Of a stretch of DNA of 64,000 nucleotides, positions 53,945-63,368 are shown one piece after another. The position numbers were made by a program, and so were the translations under genes. The stretch is from contig NZ_VCMZ01000001.1 of the NCBI RefSeq assembly GCF_006352475.1, positions 3,286,001 through 3,350,000 on the forward strand. Reading direction: 5' to 3'. Numbering within the stretch: position 1 is the stretch's first letter; each line of letters begins with the position of its first letter. The notes under the pieces were generated by a model that was not told where the DNA came from, ran no database searches, and saw only the letters and a program-made list of their open reading frames with translations. This stretch comes from Acinetobacter pullicarnis (lineage in GTDB: Bacteria; Pseudomonadota; Gammaproteobacteria; Pseudomonadales; Moraxellaceae).

Positions 53945-55639
53945 ATGATGTTGGCTGATCCAAGTAAAAAATACCGTCGTATGTATCAACGTGTCGACTT
54001 AGCAGACCGTCAATGGCCGAATAACGAAATCAACAAAGCGCCTATTTGGATGAGTACCGACCTTCGTGACGGTAACCAAGCGATTTTTGAGCCGATGAAC
54101 CTCGAACAGAAATTTAAAATGTTCCAGATGTTGGTTAAAATTGGCTTTAAGCACATTGAAATTGGCTTTCCTTCTGCATCGCAAATTGATTTTGACTTTA
54201 CCCGTAAACTCATTGAAGAAAATCATATTCCAGATGATGTCTATATCGAGGTATTGGTTCAAGCACGTGATCACCTCATTGAGCGTACCTTCGAATCTTT
54301 AGCGGGTGCTAAACGTGCCATCGTGCATATCTATAATTCAAACTCACCAACTTTCCGTCAAAAAGTTTTAAATGTTGATGTTGCTGGTGCAAAAGCCTTG
54401 GCCATGAATGCTGCTGAAAGAGTCAAGCATTATGCAGCGCAATACCCTGAAACTGAATGGATTTTCCAGTATAGCCCTGAATGTTTTACTGCAACTGAGC
54501 TTGAAGTTGCCAAAGACGTTTGTGATGCCGTCACTGAAATTTGGGAAGCATCTGCGGAAAACAAGGTTATTTTAAACTTGCCTGCCACCGTAGAAGTATC
54601 CTCTCCAAACGTCTATGCAGACCAAATTGAATGGATGCATCGTAATATTGCACGACGTGAAGGTGTGATTATTTCTGTGCATTGCCACAATGACCGTGGT
54701 TGCGGTATTGCAGCCTCTGAGCTTGCCATCATGGCTGGCGCAGATCGGGTCGAAGGTTGTGTATTTGGAAATGGTGAACGTACCGGTAACGTTGACGTTG
54801 CAGCGATTGCCTTAAATATGTATTCACAAGGTGTTGCACCAGAATTAGATTTCTCCAACATTAATGAAATCATTGCAACCGTTGAAGAATGTACTGGCTT
54901 ACCCGTACATCCACGTCATCCGTATGCAGGCGATTTGGTCTTTACTGCATTCTCGGGTTCACACCAAGATGCCATTAAAAAAGGCTTTGAGTTCCAAAAA
55001 AATCAAGAAATTTGGGACATGCCTTACTTGCCAATCGATCCTAAAGACTTAGGTCGTGACTACGATGCAGTGATTCGTGTCAACAGTCAGTCTGGTAAAG
55101 GTGGGATCGCTTACTTATTAGAAGCCAATTACAATGTGGTATTACCACGTCGCATACAAATTGAGTTCTCTCAAATCGTACAGCAAGTAACGGATGAGCA
55201 AGGAACTGAAATTACGGCACAAGAAATTTGGAAATTATTCAAAAGCACGTATGTTGCTGTAAAAGATGGTTTCTACTCAAGTAAGAACTATCGTCTGTCT
55301 GATGACAATGGTAAACAAGTCATTGAACTTGATATTGCCATCAATGGTGAAGTACAACACTTACGTGGTGAAGGCAATGGCCCTATTTCTGCCATTTTAG
55401 ATGCCTTACAACTACCAATTGATGTATTGAACTATGAAGAGCGCAGCGTAAGTTCAGGTGCAAGTGCCAAAGCCTTAGCACTGATTGAATTACAAGTGAA
55501 AGGTACTGGACGTTCAGCCTTTGGTGCCGGTGTACATGACAACATCGTAACGTCATCAATTGAAGCCATTATTGCTTGTGTCAACCGCTTGGTTGAGCAA
55601 GGTGTACTCGATCAAGTACGCCGTACTGTAGACGTTTAA
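53945..55639 (+). CDS. leuA: 2-isopropylmalate synthase
   Basis: First committed step of leucine synthesis: acetyl-CoA plus 2-ketoisovalerate gives 2-isopropylmalate. The 564-aa product has the catalytic HMGL-like barrel with MSTDLRDGNQAIFEPM near residue 35 (metal Asp), the HCHNDRGCGIA metal-binding block, and GNGERTGNVD; the C-terminal 130 residues are the LeuA regulatory domain for leucine feedback. I chose ATG 53945 with AAGGAG 8 bp upstream. It is preceded by the Leu-rich leader ORF and followed by two hairpins. Confidence 0.95.
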   Translation: MMLADPSKKYRRMYQRVDLADRQWPNNEINKAPIWMSTDLRDGNQAIFEPMNLEQKFKMFQMLVKIGFKHIEIGFPSASQIDFDFTRKLIEENHIPDDVYIEVLVQARDHLIERTFESLAGAKRAIVHIYNSNSPTFRQKVLNVDVAGAKALAMNAAERVKHYAAQYPETEWIFQYSPECFTATELEVAKDVCDAVTEIWEASAENKVILNLPATVEVSSPNVYADQIEWMHRNIARREGVIISVHCHNDRGCGIAASELAIMAGADRVEGCVFGNGERTGNVDVAAIALNMYSQGVAPELDFSNINEIIATVEECTGLPVHPRHPYAGDLVFTAFSGSHQDAIKKGFEFQKNQEIWDMPYLPIDPKDLGRDYDAVIRVNSQSGKGGIAYLLEANYNVVLPRRIQIEFSQIVQQVTDEQGTEITAQEIWKLFKSTYVAVKDGFYSSKNYRLSDDNGKQVIELDIAINGEVQHLRGEGNGPISAILDALQLPIDVLNYEERSVSSGASAKALALIELQVKGTGRSAFGAGVHDNIVTSSIEAIIACVNRLVEQGVLDQVRRTVDV

Positions 55640-55649
55640 AGGCTTTGTA

Positions 55650-55668
55650 GGCCGCGAAACACGCGGCC
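55650..55668 (+). terminator. GC-rich hairpin after leuA
   Basis: 7-bp GC-only stem GGCCGCG / CGCGGCC with AAACA loop, 11 bp beyond the leuA stop. Only TTAT follows, so alone it is a weak terminator. Confidence 0.6.
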
Positions 55669-55690
55669 TTATGCACTAAAAAGACTTTAG

Positions 55691-55718
55691 AAAGGATACC
55701 CTCGATGGTATCCTTTTA
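55691..55718 (+). terminator. second terminator after leuA
   Basis: 10-bp stem AAAGGATACC (55691-55700) / GGTATCCTTT (55707-55716) with CTCGAT loop and further T. Together with the GC-rich hairpin it ends the leuA transcript. Confidence 0.8.
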
Positions 55719-55756
55719 ATATTGATATTCATCATATTTTAAGGCGAATTATACCT

Positions 55757-56917
55757 GTGTCTTTCCCAGCTGACTCAGTGGGTTTAGTAAGCCCACAAAA
55801 GTACCAATTTGAACAGCCTTTAGCACTCGAATGTGGTCGTGTTCTGCCACGTTTTGAAATCATGGTCGAAACTTATGGCACCTTAAACGCGGACCATTCT
55901 AATGCGATTTTAATCTGCCATGCACTTTCTGGGCATCATCATGCTGCGGGTTATCATCATCTTGATGATAAAAAAGCAGGTTGGTGGGATGCCTGTATTG
56001 GTCCGAATAAAGCCATTGATACCAATGCGTTTTTTGTAGTCGCCATTAACAATATTGGCGGTTGCCATGGTTCAACTGGCCCGACTTCGCCCAATCCAGA
56101 AAATGACAATCTGCCCTACGGCCCAGACTTTCCCTTAGTGACTGTCCGTGACTGGGTCAAAACCCAAGCCATGCTTTCAGATCGTTTGGGAATTGATGTT
56201 TGGTATTCGATTATTGGTGGCTCACTCGGTGGTATGCAGGCCTTACAATGGTCACTTGATTATCCAGCACGTTTGAAAAAATGTGTCATTATCGCCAGTG
56301 CACCAAAATTGTCGGCACAGAATATCGCCTTTAATGAGGTTGCTCGTCAGTCCATCTTGTCCGATCCAGATTTCCATAATGGTCGCTATCTCGAACATGA
56401 TAGCTATCCCAAACGTGGCTTAATCTTGGCACGTATGGTTGGCCACATTACCTATCTCTCCGAAGAAGCCATGAAACAGAAATTTGGCCGTGATCTCAAG
56501 TCTGGCAAATTTATGTATGGCTTTGATGTGGAGTTTCAGGTTGAAAGTTATTTGCGTTATCAAGGTGAACAGTTTAGTCGTAACTTTGATGCCAACACCT
56601 ATCTGATCATGACCAAGGCCTTGGATTATTTTGATCCATCACGTGAACACGAACTTTCCTTACAGAAAGCAATGGCGCAAACACAATGCCAATTCTTACT
56701 GGTGTCCTTTACCACTGACTGGCGTTTTACCCCTGCACGTTCTGTTGAAATCGTTGATGCCCTCATTAGCAATCACAAACCCGTGAGCTATGTGGATATT
56801 GATGCAGAACAAGGTCATGATTCATTTTTATTCCCTATTCCCTTATATGTTAAATCCTTACGTGCTTTCCTTGGCGGTGAGAAACTACTTCAGTCGACCC
56901 CGAAGGAGGCAATCTAA
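55757..56917 (+). CDS. metX: homoserine O-acyltransferase MetX
   Basis: Activates homoserine for methionine synthesis by O-acylation. The 386-aa alpha/beta hydrolase has the nucleophile Ser in [12 protein letters not shown] near residue 155, Asp in FTTDWRF and His in EQGHDSFL, so the triad is complete. MetX of Acinetobacter and Pseudomonas relatives often uses succinyl-CoA rather than acetyl-CoA; I cannot decide this from sequence alone. Start is GTG 55757 with AAGGCGA about 10 bp upstream. Its TAA overlaps the metW ATG by one base. Confidence 0.93.
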   Translation: MSFPADSVGLVSPQKYQFEQPLALECGRVLPRFEIMVETYGTLNADHSNAILICHALSGHHHAAGYHHLDDKKAGWWDACIGPNKAIDTNAFFVVAINNIGGCHGSTGPTSPNPENDNLPYGPDFPLVTVRDWVKTQAMLSDRLGIDVWYSIIGGSLGGMQALQWSLDYPARLKKCVIIASAPKLSAQNIAFNEVARQSILSDPDFHNGRYLEHDSYPKRGLILARMVGHITYLSEEAMKQKFGRDLKSGKFMYGFDVEFQVESYLRYQGEQFSRNFDANTYLIMTKALDYFDPSREHELSLQKAMAQTQCQFLLVSFTTDWRFTPARSVEIVDALISNHKPVSYVDIDAEQGHDSFLFPIPLYVKSLRAFLGGEKLLQSTPKEAI

Positions 56918-57510
56918 TGCGTATTGATCATCAACTGGCAGAAAAGTGGATTAAGCCCGATTCAAGCGTTTTAGACTTGGGTTGTGGCGATGGTGAGCTA
57001 CTCGCGCACATGAGCAAAAAGCATAATATCCGCGCGTATGGCTTAGAAATTGACCAGGAAAAGATTGCAATTGCAGTCAGCAGAGGGTTAAATATTATCC
57101 AACAAGATCTAAACTTAGGTTTAGAACGTTTTGCTGATCAGTCATTTGACTATGTAGTCATGGCACAAGCTTTGCAGGCTGTGGATGCACCAGATGTGCT
57201 TTTACGTGACATGGTTCGCGTTGGAAAACAAGCAATTATCACCTTTCCCAACTTTGCTTACTGGAAGACACGTTCCTTCCTTGCATTGAAGGGCAAAATG
57301 CCTGTTTCTGAAGCATTACCATATATGTGGTATAATACGCCAAATATTCACTTATGCACTTTTCGTGACTTTGAAGCACTCTGTGCTGAAAATCATATAA
57401 AGATTACTAATCGACTTGCCGTGAATGGGAACCAACAAGGCAGCTTACTCAGTAAGTACAGCCCCAATTTGTTTGGTGAAGTCGCAATTTACCGAGTGAG
57501 CGCTCTATGA
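56917..57510 (+). CDS. metW: methionine biosynthesis protein MetW
   Basis: 197-aa class I methyltransferase-fold protein always found beside MetX in these bacteria. The SAM-binding motif is VLDLGCGDGELLAHM near residue 20; QALQAVDAPDVLLRDMVRVG follows. MetW is reported to bind and stabilise or activate MetX; its own methyltransferase activity is unproven. The start codon overlaps the metX stop (TAATG), so translation is coupled. The end overlaps the SEL1 gene by 4 nt. Confidence 0.93.
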   Translation: MRIDHQLAEKWIKPDSSVLDLGCGDGELLAHMSKKHNIRAYGLEIDQEKIAIAVSRGLNIIQQDLNLGLERFADQSFDYVVMAQALQAVDAPDVLLRDMVRVGKQAIITFPNFAYWKTRSFLALKGKMPVSEALPYMWYNTPNIHLCTFRDFEALCAENHIKITNRLAVNGNQQGSLLSKYSPNLFGEVAIYRVSAL

Positions 57511-58097
57511 AAAAATTTTTATTAGGCAGTACTTTTGCTTTTGGTTTGCTTAGCATGCAAGTCCATGCTGACTATATGCCACAAAAACAATCAACGTCTT
57601 CAATGGCGGCACAATATGCGCATATGTCGATTCAAGACCTTAGTAAAGCCGCAAAAGCAGGTCAGCCTGCAGCTCAATTTTATTTAGCGATGCATTACCA
57701 ATCTGGTAAAGAAATTAAACAAGATATTAAACAAGCATTTGCTTGGTATAAAGCAGCAGCAGATCAGGGTATTTCTTCTGCACAATTAAATGTCGGCCGT
57801 ATGTATGCAGACGGTATGGGCGTTTCAAAAAATGATGTTCTTGCGCGTCAATACTTCGAAAAAGCCGCAAGCCATGGTGATAACCGTGCCAGCTTCAATC
57901 TTGCAGTCATGGAAGAGCAAAAGAAAAACTATATTGGTGCATATCAATGGTATGAGTTATCTACCCGTGATGGCATGCTCGACAATAAAGTCATGAACTT
58001 GTCTGAAACCAAAAAAACGGCACTTGCTGTAAACCTCACTCAAGACCAAATTCGTACTGCACGTGAACGTGCAGACAAGTGGATCCAAGCACAATAA
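57507..58097 (+). CDS. exported SEL1-like repeat protein
   Basis: 196-aa protein with signal peptide (LGSTFAFGLLSMQVHA-DYM) and at least two Sel1-like repeats: AAQFYLAMHYQSGKEIKQDI followed by KQAFAWYKAAADQG, and AQLNVGRMYADGMGVSKNDV followed by ARQYFEKAASHG. Sel1 repeats form solenoids that bind partners; the periplasmic partner is unknown. It overlaps metW by 4 nt (ATGA), so it is translated with the methionine genes although no methionine role is evident. Confidence 0.85.
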   Translation: MKKFLLGSTFAFGLLSMQVHADYMPQKQSTSSMAAQYAHMSIQDLSKAAKAGQPAAQFYLAMHYQSGKEIKQDIKQAFAWYKAAADQGISSAQLNVGRMYADGMGVSKNDVLARQYFEKAASHGDNRASFNLAVMEEQKKNYIGAYQWYELSTRDGMLDNKVMNLSETKKTALAVNLTQDQIRTARERADKWIQAQ

Positions 58098-58112
58098 TCA
58101 CGCTTTCCATCT

Positions 58113-58135
58113 GAGCACCTTCGGGTGCTTTTTTT
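58113..58135 (+). terminator. intrinsic terminator after the SEL1 gene
   Basis: Stem AGCACC (58114-58119) / GGTGCT (58124-58129) closed by a TTCG tetraloop and followed by seven T. Ends the metX-metW-SEL1 transcript. Confidence 0.9.
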
Positions 58136-58236
58136 ATGCCTAGACTTTCTGCTTTTGCAGCCGAAAAGATTGCACAGCCAAGCGATTAAAATCAGTTAAA
58201 ATACAGCCCTAAATTTAGATTTTGAGTAATAAAACA

Positions 58237-58860
58237 ATGTCAGCACAGGCTTGGTTGTCGCAAGATCAGTTGGTTCTTGCCAGTAATAACGCAGGGAAAA
58301 TCGCAGAATTTGAACAACTCTTTGCACAGTTGGCTTTGCCAATTCGCGTGATTGCACAAGGTAAACTGGATATTGAAGATGCCATTGAAGATGGCTTAAG
58401 TTTTGTCGAAAATGCCATTATTAAAGCCCGTCATGCTTCACGCCGCTCAGGTCGACCTGCAATTGCAGATGACTCAGGTCTTTGTGTCCCAATTTTAGGT
58501 GGTGCACCGGGTATTTACTCGGCACGTTATGCTGGCGAACACGGCGATGATGCGGCAAACAACCTTAAATTACTACAAGACGTTCAGCCACTACGCCAAG
58601 CAGGCCAAGCCATTGATGCCATGTTTGTATGTGTATTGGCCTTGGTTCAGCATGCAGATGATCCGCTGCCACAGATTTTCCAAGGCACTTGGTCAGGTGA
58701 GCTACTCGACGCGCCACGTGGTGAGCATGGCTTTGGCTATGATCCATTATTTTGGCTACCCAATTTGGGCTTAAGCAGTGCAGAGCTAAGCAAAACTGAA
58801 AAAAACAAAATCAGTCACCGCGGTCAAGCTATGCAGCTCTTTAAACAAAGTATTGCCTAA
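58237..58860 (+). CDS. rdgB: non-canonical purine NTP pyrophosphatase (RdgB/HAM1)
   Basis: Hydrolyses dITP, ITP and XTP to monophosphates, keeping deaminated purines out of DNA and RNA. The 207-aa product has the family start LASNNAGKIAEF, then ADDSGLCVPILGGAPG, YSARYAG and GFGYDPLFWLP, all in the usual order, with the acidic metal-binding residues. I chose ATG 58237; the in-frame TTG at 58222 is unsupported. It is separated from the SEL1 gene by a terminator. Confidence 0.95.
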   Translation: MSAQAWLSQDQLVLASNNAGKIAEFEQLFAQLALPIRVIAQGKLDIEDAIEDGLSFVENAIIKARHASRRSGRPAIADDSGLCVPILGGAPGIYSARYAGEHGDDAANNLKLLQDVQPLRQAGQAIDAMFVCVLALVQHADDPLPQIFQGTWSGELLDAPRGEHGFGYDPLFWLPNLGLSSAELSKTEKNKISHRGQAMQLFKQSIA

Positions 58861-58940
58861 ACTCATTTCACCTCTGCTTGTGGCCTCACCTCGGTGCTAC
58901 AACGTTTAAAACCACACAATAATTTCTCGACGCTGCAACT

Positions 58941-59251
58941 TGCTGTCTTTAAATTGCAATATTTTCGTCACCGCCCTGTCATCTATAGCTGCTGAGATAT
59001 CTAGTATTATCAAAGGAGTATTTAAGATGGCAGGATTATCGATTTGGCACGTACTGATTTTCGCAGTGGTGGTCATTTTATTGTTTGGTACCTCTAAGCT
59101 GAAGAACTTGGGCAAAGATGTCGGTGGTGCAGTCAAAGACTTTAAAAAATCGATCAAAGACGATGAAGCACCTACTGCTGCAATCAATGAACCACATACG
59201 GTCGAACATCAAAATAAGATGACTGATGTGAATTCTTCAGTAAAGCACTGA
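58941..59251 (+). repeat. duplicated tat segment, copy 1
   Basis: This 311-bp segment (about 85 bp of leader plus tatA) is colinear, with no net length change, with 63369-63679. Both copies share the block ATTATCAAAGGAGTAT before the ATG. Confidence 0.85.
59027..59251 (+). CDS. tatA: twin-arginine translocase subunit TatA, copy 1
   Basis: 74-aa Tat pore subunit: short membrane helix ([21 protein letters not shown]) then the amphipathic helix [20 protein letters not shown] and a charged tail. I chose ATG 59027 because AAAGGAG lies 7 bp upstream. It is 17 bp before tatB copy 1. A near-identical paralogue lies at 63455; only about a dozen residues differ, mostly in the tail. Confidence 0.93.
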   Translation: MAGLSIWHVLIFAVVVILLFGTSKLKNLGKDVGGAVKDFKKSIKDDEAPTAAINEPHTVEHQNKMTDVNSSVKH

Positions 59252-59268
59252 TGCGAAGGGAATAACAC

Positions 59269-59949
59269 ATGTTAGATGTCGGCTTCTCAGAACTGCTGGT
59301 GTTTGGGATTATTGCACTTTTGGTTCTCGGCCCTGAAAAACTACCTCAAGCCGCACGTGCCACCGCAAAAGGTTACGGTAAATTTAAACGCTTTGTTGGC
59401 ACCATTCAAAATGAAATTGACCAGCAGTTGAATCTCTCTGAATTACGACAGGAAATGCAGGCTGAGATCAGTCGTATTTCAGAACTTGAGCGCCGTATGA
59501 CGCAGCAATTTGCGGATTTACAAAGCAATCTAGCCACACCACTCATCAGTCCTGATTCTAGCAGTCAACCACACTATGTGTTGCTGAGCTCGCACCGTTT
59601 AAATCTACCTTTCACGCTTGAATACCAACACCGTTTGATGAACTCAGTCGTGGCGCCAGTAGAAGCAAGCGTCTCTGCGGCATCTGGCGATACCGCTGAG
59701 ATCGTACCTCATACGGAAACAACGCTATTTGAACAGGCCATGCTGGCCGTAGAAACGGCAGTATCTCCTGAAACTGATACCACTAAAACCATCATGACAT
59801 CTGAAGCAACCAGCTTGCATGATGCCACCAGTCAATCTGAAGTGCCCAATGCGCCTGACACAGCCAAGACACTTGAGGAAAAAACAGCTGCGCCAGAAAT
59901 AATTCCAGCAGCAGAATCGACAGCACCCTCTTTAAGGCTAGTGGTGTAG
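59269..59949 (+). CDS. tatB: Sec-independent translocase protein TatB, copy 1
   Basis: 226-aa TatB: N-terminal hairpin-like start MLDVGFSELLVFGIIALLVL, then GPEKLPQAARATAKGYGKFK, the TatB signature with Glu and Gly-Pro near residue 22. The rest is a long amphipathic helix (40-90) and a 130-residue low-complexity tail rich in Ala, Thr, Glu and Pro. No tatC follows; the next gene is phoX. A second tatB begins at 63697. Confidence 0.9.
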   Translation: MLDVGFSELLVFGIIALLVLGPEKLPQAARATAKGYGKFKRFVGTIQNEIDQQLNLSELRQEMQAEISRISELERRMTQQFADLQSNLATPLISPDSSSQPHYVLLSSHRLNLPFTLEYQHRLMNSVVAPVEASVSAASGDTAEIVPHTETTLFEQAMLAVETAVSPETDTTKTIMTSEATSLHDATSQSEVPNAPDTAKTLEEKTAAPEIIPAAESTAPSLRLVV

Positions 59950-60145
59950 TGCCTTGCTCACGCTTCCCCCAAAATGAGCTCCTTGCGAATCGTGAACTGC
60001 CCTACCATGTGGGGCCACGCCTTTTGATTGCATGACTTGAATGCAATGCGCGGTATTGCCTTAGAAGCTGTAGAACGTATAAAGTCAGCCACCACCCAAA
60101 AAAACTAGAAAAAATATCAACCTAGCAAGCAATAACGAAGCGCAA

Positions 60146-60201
60146 TTGTCTTCAAATTGACTTAAAAATGTAAAAGAAACGTCATCCAGCCTAAATACAA
60201 T
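60146..60201 (+). promoter_or_regulatory. candidate Pho box and -10 upstream of phoX
   Basis: Four TTGTCTT-like heptamers recur every 11 bp: TTGTCTT (60146), TTGACTT (60157), ATGTAAA (60168) and ACGTCAT (60179), separated by 4-nt A-rich spacers, the layout of tandem PhoB sites. A -10 TACAAT (60196-60201) lies 10 bp downstream, the usual distance for PhoB-activated promoters. Individual heptamers match the CTGTCAT consensus only 4-5 of 7. The rest of 59950-60242 holds no recognisable gene. Confidence 0.6.
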
Positions 60202-60242
60202 CAGAGCAAATCCGATCCGCTCACACCCTTGATGGACCAATT

Positions 60243-62237
60243 ATGACAACTTCTTCACCACAACCTAGCCGTCGCGATATTTTAAAGTGGTTTGCAGGCA
60301 TTCCATTTTTACCACTTGGGGCTATGACTACTGCTGCTGCACTCACAGGCTGTAATGACGATAAAGACAGCGTTACACCACCCGTGAATGCTGCAAAATT
60401 AAAAACCGCAACATTTACTCCGATGCAAGCGCCATCACTGAATGATGCGGCTGCGATGGCAACCACTACGGTTGGATCAACCTTGGCAATCACCTGGGAT
60501 GACAACAGCAAAACAGAATACAAACTGGGTTATAAAGCATTTTTCAATACTGGGGCTGAAGTTGCTCAACTCTCAGGTGGAAAAATCTTGGCTGGTGGTT
60601 ATTTTGACATCAACAATAAACCGATTATGGACAAATCTATCAGCGGCAAAGAACGTCAATTTTTCTCTGACTGCCCAGATGGCTCATCCTTAATCCATGT
60701 ACCAGATGCCAAAGTGGCAGATGTCGCCAATCCAGTATTTCATGTGGTTCAATTTGAATACGCCAGCAAAAACCTTGCAAAACAAGATATGTATGGCAAG
60801 TTACCTTCGCCAATTGCAATCTTGACGCTAGATCAAAATCAAAAAACAGGGCATTTAGAGCTCAAAAAATACCACAACGTGGATATGTCTAAAGTCCATG
60901 GCTTGTGGATTACCTGTGGTGCGAGCCTATCACCATGGAATACCCATCTATCTAGCGAAGAATATGAGCCCGATGCATTCAACCAAATTGGGACTTCTTT
61001 AAGTACCCTAAAAGCGTTCAGTAGCAATTTGTACGGTGATGAAAATAAAGCCAATGTCTACAACTACGGCCATATGCCGGAGATTATTTTAGATGGCAAA
61101 GGTGGCGCAACTGCGATTAAACATTATTGTTTAGGTCGTATCTCACATGAATTAATTCAAGTGATGCCGGATAATCGCACTGCATTAATGGGCGATGACT
61201 TCACCAATGGTGGCCTGTTCATGTTTGTGGCTGACAAAGCCAAAGACTTGTCTGCGGGTACACTCTATGTTGCGAAATATACTGCGGAACTCAACGAAAC
61301 CTCTACAGCACCAATTCAATGGATCAAGCTTGGCCATGCGACAAGCAAAACCATTGATGATCTGGTCAATGTTCGTAAAATCAAAGCAGAAAATATTTTT
61401 GACAGTTTGACTGAAGCACCTCAAGACGCGACTGGCTATACCCAAATCATCCTTGATAAAAAAACGCTTTGGATCAAGTTAAAAGAAGCTAACAATGGCT
61501 TCACTAAAGAAGAAATTGAACTGGCTGCTGCGTTCCTTGAAACTCACCGTTATGCTGCACTCAAAGGTGGCAGTATGGCATTTACCAAAATGGAAGGCAC
61601 CACAGTCAATATTAAAGACAAAGTGGCTTATTCTGCTTTGGCAAATATCCAAGATTCGATGATTGAAGGTAAGACAGGTTGGGTTGCAGGACACAATATC
61701 AAGTTCAAGAAAGTCATTAAAGCTGGTGGCGTACTTGCACATGACATGAAAGGCAGCCAACTTGATGACAAAGAAGCTCTAATTAACAGTGAATGGATAC
61801 CATTCCAAAGTCATATGCTGATCATGGGTGAAGATATTCCTGCTGATGCGCTTGGTAATACAGCAAACCCAAATAAAATTGCGAGTCCTGATAATATTAA
61901 GTTCTCAGAAACCTTGCGTACTTTGTTTATTGGCGAAGACAGTGGTAACCACGTCAATAACTTCTTATGGGCTTACAATATCGATAGCAAAGCACTTGTA
62001 CGCATTCTGTCTACACCTGCTGGTGCAGAGGCGACTGGCTTACATGCCGTTGACTCAATCAATGGCTGGACCTACATCATGAGTAACTTCCAGCATCCTG
62101 GTGACTGGGGCGGTATTCACAATGTGGTTAAAGACCAATTAACCCCACTCATCGAGCAGAACTATGATGGTGGTTATGCCGCATCAGTGGGTTATATCAC
62201 GGCTGATCCAATGCCATCAGTTGTGAAAAAAGTTTAA
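60243..62237 (+). CDS. phoX: PhoX-family alkaline phosphatase (Tat-exported)
   Basis: 664-aa calcium/iron-dependent phosphatase of the PhoX (DUF839) family that frees phosphate from organic esters. The N-terminus has a twin-arginine signal (PSRRDILKW), a hydrophobic stretch and LTGC at residues 34-37, which is a lipobox, so the mature protein may be a lipoprotein. Family blocks include HGLWITCGASLSPWNTHLSS, GRISHELIQVMPDNRTALMG, and GEDSGNHVNNFLWAYNI near the C-terminus. It sits between two tatAB modules and behind a candidate Pho box. Confidence 0.87.
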   Translation: MTTSSPQPSRRDILKWFAGIPFLPLGAMTTAAALTGCNDDKDSVTPPVNAAKLKTATFTPMQAPSLNDAAAMATTTVGSTLAITWDDNSKTEYKLGYKAFFNTGAEVAQLSGGKILAGGYFDINNKPIMDKSISGKERQFFSDCPDGSSLIHVPDAKVADVANPVFHVVQFEYASKNLAKQDMYGKLPSPIAILTLDQNQKTGHLELKKYHNVDMSKVHGLWITCGASLSPWNTHLSSEEYEPDAFNQIGTSLSTLKAFSSNLYGDENKANVYNYGHMPEIILDGKGGATAIKHYCLGRISHELIQVMPDNRTALMGDDFTNGGLFMFVADKAKDLSAGTLYVAKYTAELNETSTAPIQWIKLGHATSKTIDDLVNVRKIKAENIFDSLTEAPQDATGYTQIILDKKTLWIKLKEANNGFTKEEIELAAAFLETHRYAALKGGSMAFTKMEGTTVNIKDKVAYSALANIQDSMIEGKTGWVAGHNIKFKKVIKAGGVLAHDMKGSQLDDKEALINSEWIPFQSHMLIMGEDIPADALGNTANPNKIASPDNIKFSETLRTLFIGEDSGNHVNNFLWAYNIDSKALVRILSTPAGAEATGLHAVDSINGWTYIMSNFQHPGDWGGIHNVVKDQLTPLIEQNYDGGYAASVGYITADPMPSVVKKV

Positions 62238-62312
62238 TTTATTCGTTACTTGCTGGTCTTTCTAACTAACCCAGACCATTCAACGTTGGCCTTTATTGTT
62301 GAATAAGACCCG

Positions 62313-62349
62313 CATAAAAAATACCGACCTTGTGTCGGTATTTTTTATG
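62313..62349. terminator. bidirectional terminator
   Basis: Perfect 16-bp stem (62313-62328 with 62334-62349), loop CTTGT, A-run on one arm and T-run on the other. It serves convergent phoX and the AEC transporter gene. Confidence 0.9.
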
Positions 62350-62382
62350 GGAAAAATAAACTGATATGGGCCAAATTGAGAT

Positions 62383-63258
62383 TCATAGCATGTGCAGTAC
62401 AGCCGCATAAATGACAATGACCCCACAACTCACAAGCGTTCCTGCTGCAATATACTTGGCTGAAGTCCCAGTACCCTGATAATGGTTTTCCAACGCCACA
62501 ATATTGGCTGCTGGCGGTAAACAAAATAATAAAAACAAAGACCCCAGCGCATGCGGTAAATCGGTCAATGGAAAATAAAAATACACCAACGTACAAATCA
62601 GCATACCGCAGCAGAGTTTCAACATCGCCACTTTGGCACTGTGCCACACGTCGTCCCATGCAATTCGAGTCTGCCGTAACCACATCCCCAGCACACACAT
62701 TCCACTAAAGCTCATTGCCCATTTTGCAAATAGATAAACTGCATCTATCCACTGATGTTGATCTAAATACTGAACTTGCAGCAAACGTAACAGTCCCGCA
62801 ATCGCTAAAGCAATCACGGGTGGAGACTGGATGACTTTTTTAACAATCTTACCAAGTGGTTGCGTTTCTGTGCTAACAGCACTGACTGCCCAAACATTGC
62901 CAAATAAGGAAACACCGATATACAGCGCAATCATCGGTGCGCTGGCTTCAGGGCCAAACAGTGCAATCGCAATTGGAAAACCCAACCACGCCATATTGGT
63001 ATAGCTAAAGCACAAGGCTTGTACACGGTCTTTATAAAGCAATGCATATAGCGCAAACAATACAATCGCGGTGCACAGACTCAGCAACACCAAACTTAAG
63101 CTGCCCTCTCGGTAATACACCATATTGTAGATGATCACGATTGGAATCAGCACACGGGTTAACACGGCCGAGAGCAGGGTTTTGAGCGCAGTGGCATTTG
63201 AGCAGTTGGCCAAGATCAAACCGCTGATCAAGGAAAACAAAGGGAATAATAAAACCAC
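62383..63258 (-). CDS. AEC family transporter
   Basis: 291-aa inner-membrane protein of the auxin-efflux-carrier (AEC) family, with about ten membrane segments: LFPLFSLISGLILANC at the start, LLSAVLTRVLIPIVIIYNM, and CLPPAANIVALENHYQG near the end, the family's conserved Asn-containing helix break. The transported solute is unknown; bacterial relatives move dicarboxylates or similar. I chose GTG 63258, as the longer ORF to 63651 lies antisense to tatA copy 2 and is unlike the family. Divergent from tatA copy 2. Confidence 0.8.
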   Translation of the reverse strand: MVLLFPLFSLISGLILANCSNATALKTLLSAVLTRVLIPIVIIYNMVYYREGSLSLVLLSLCTAIVLFALYALLYKDRVQALCFSYTNMAWLGFPIAIALFGPEASAPMIALYIGVSLFGNVWAVSAVSTETQPLGKIVKKVIQSPPVIALAIAGLLRLLQVQYLDQHQWIDAVYLFAKWAMSFSGMCVLGMWLRQTRIAWDDVWHSAKVAMLKLCCGMLICTLVYFYFPLTDLPHALGSLFLLFCLPPAANIVALENHYQGTGTSAKYIAAGTLVSCGVIVIYAAVLHML

Positions 63259-63368
63259 AGATGAACTTCTAGTATTTAATTTCCGCTTGATACTAGCATG
63301 GCTAAATGTTTGGCAGCCAGCGTATTGGCTTAGCCTTGGCATCACATAAACACCGTGCAGTGATGGAG

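Noticed and set aside
58906..59187. Minus-strand ORF over tatA copy 1
   Set aside because: It is the mirror of the conserved tatA; a similar antisense ORF exists over tatA copy 2 for the same reason. No ribosome site or family match.
59950..60145. tatC remnant between tatB copy 1 and phoX
   Set aside because: Translation of the three forward frames gives no TatC motif; the short open stretch ending LPYHVGPRLLIA is not recognisable as TatC.
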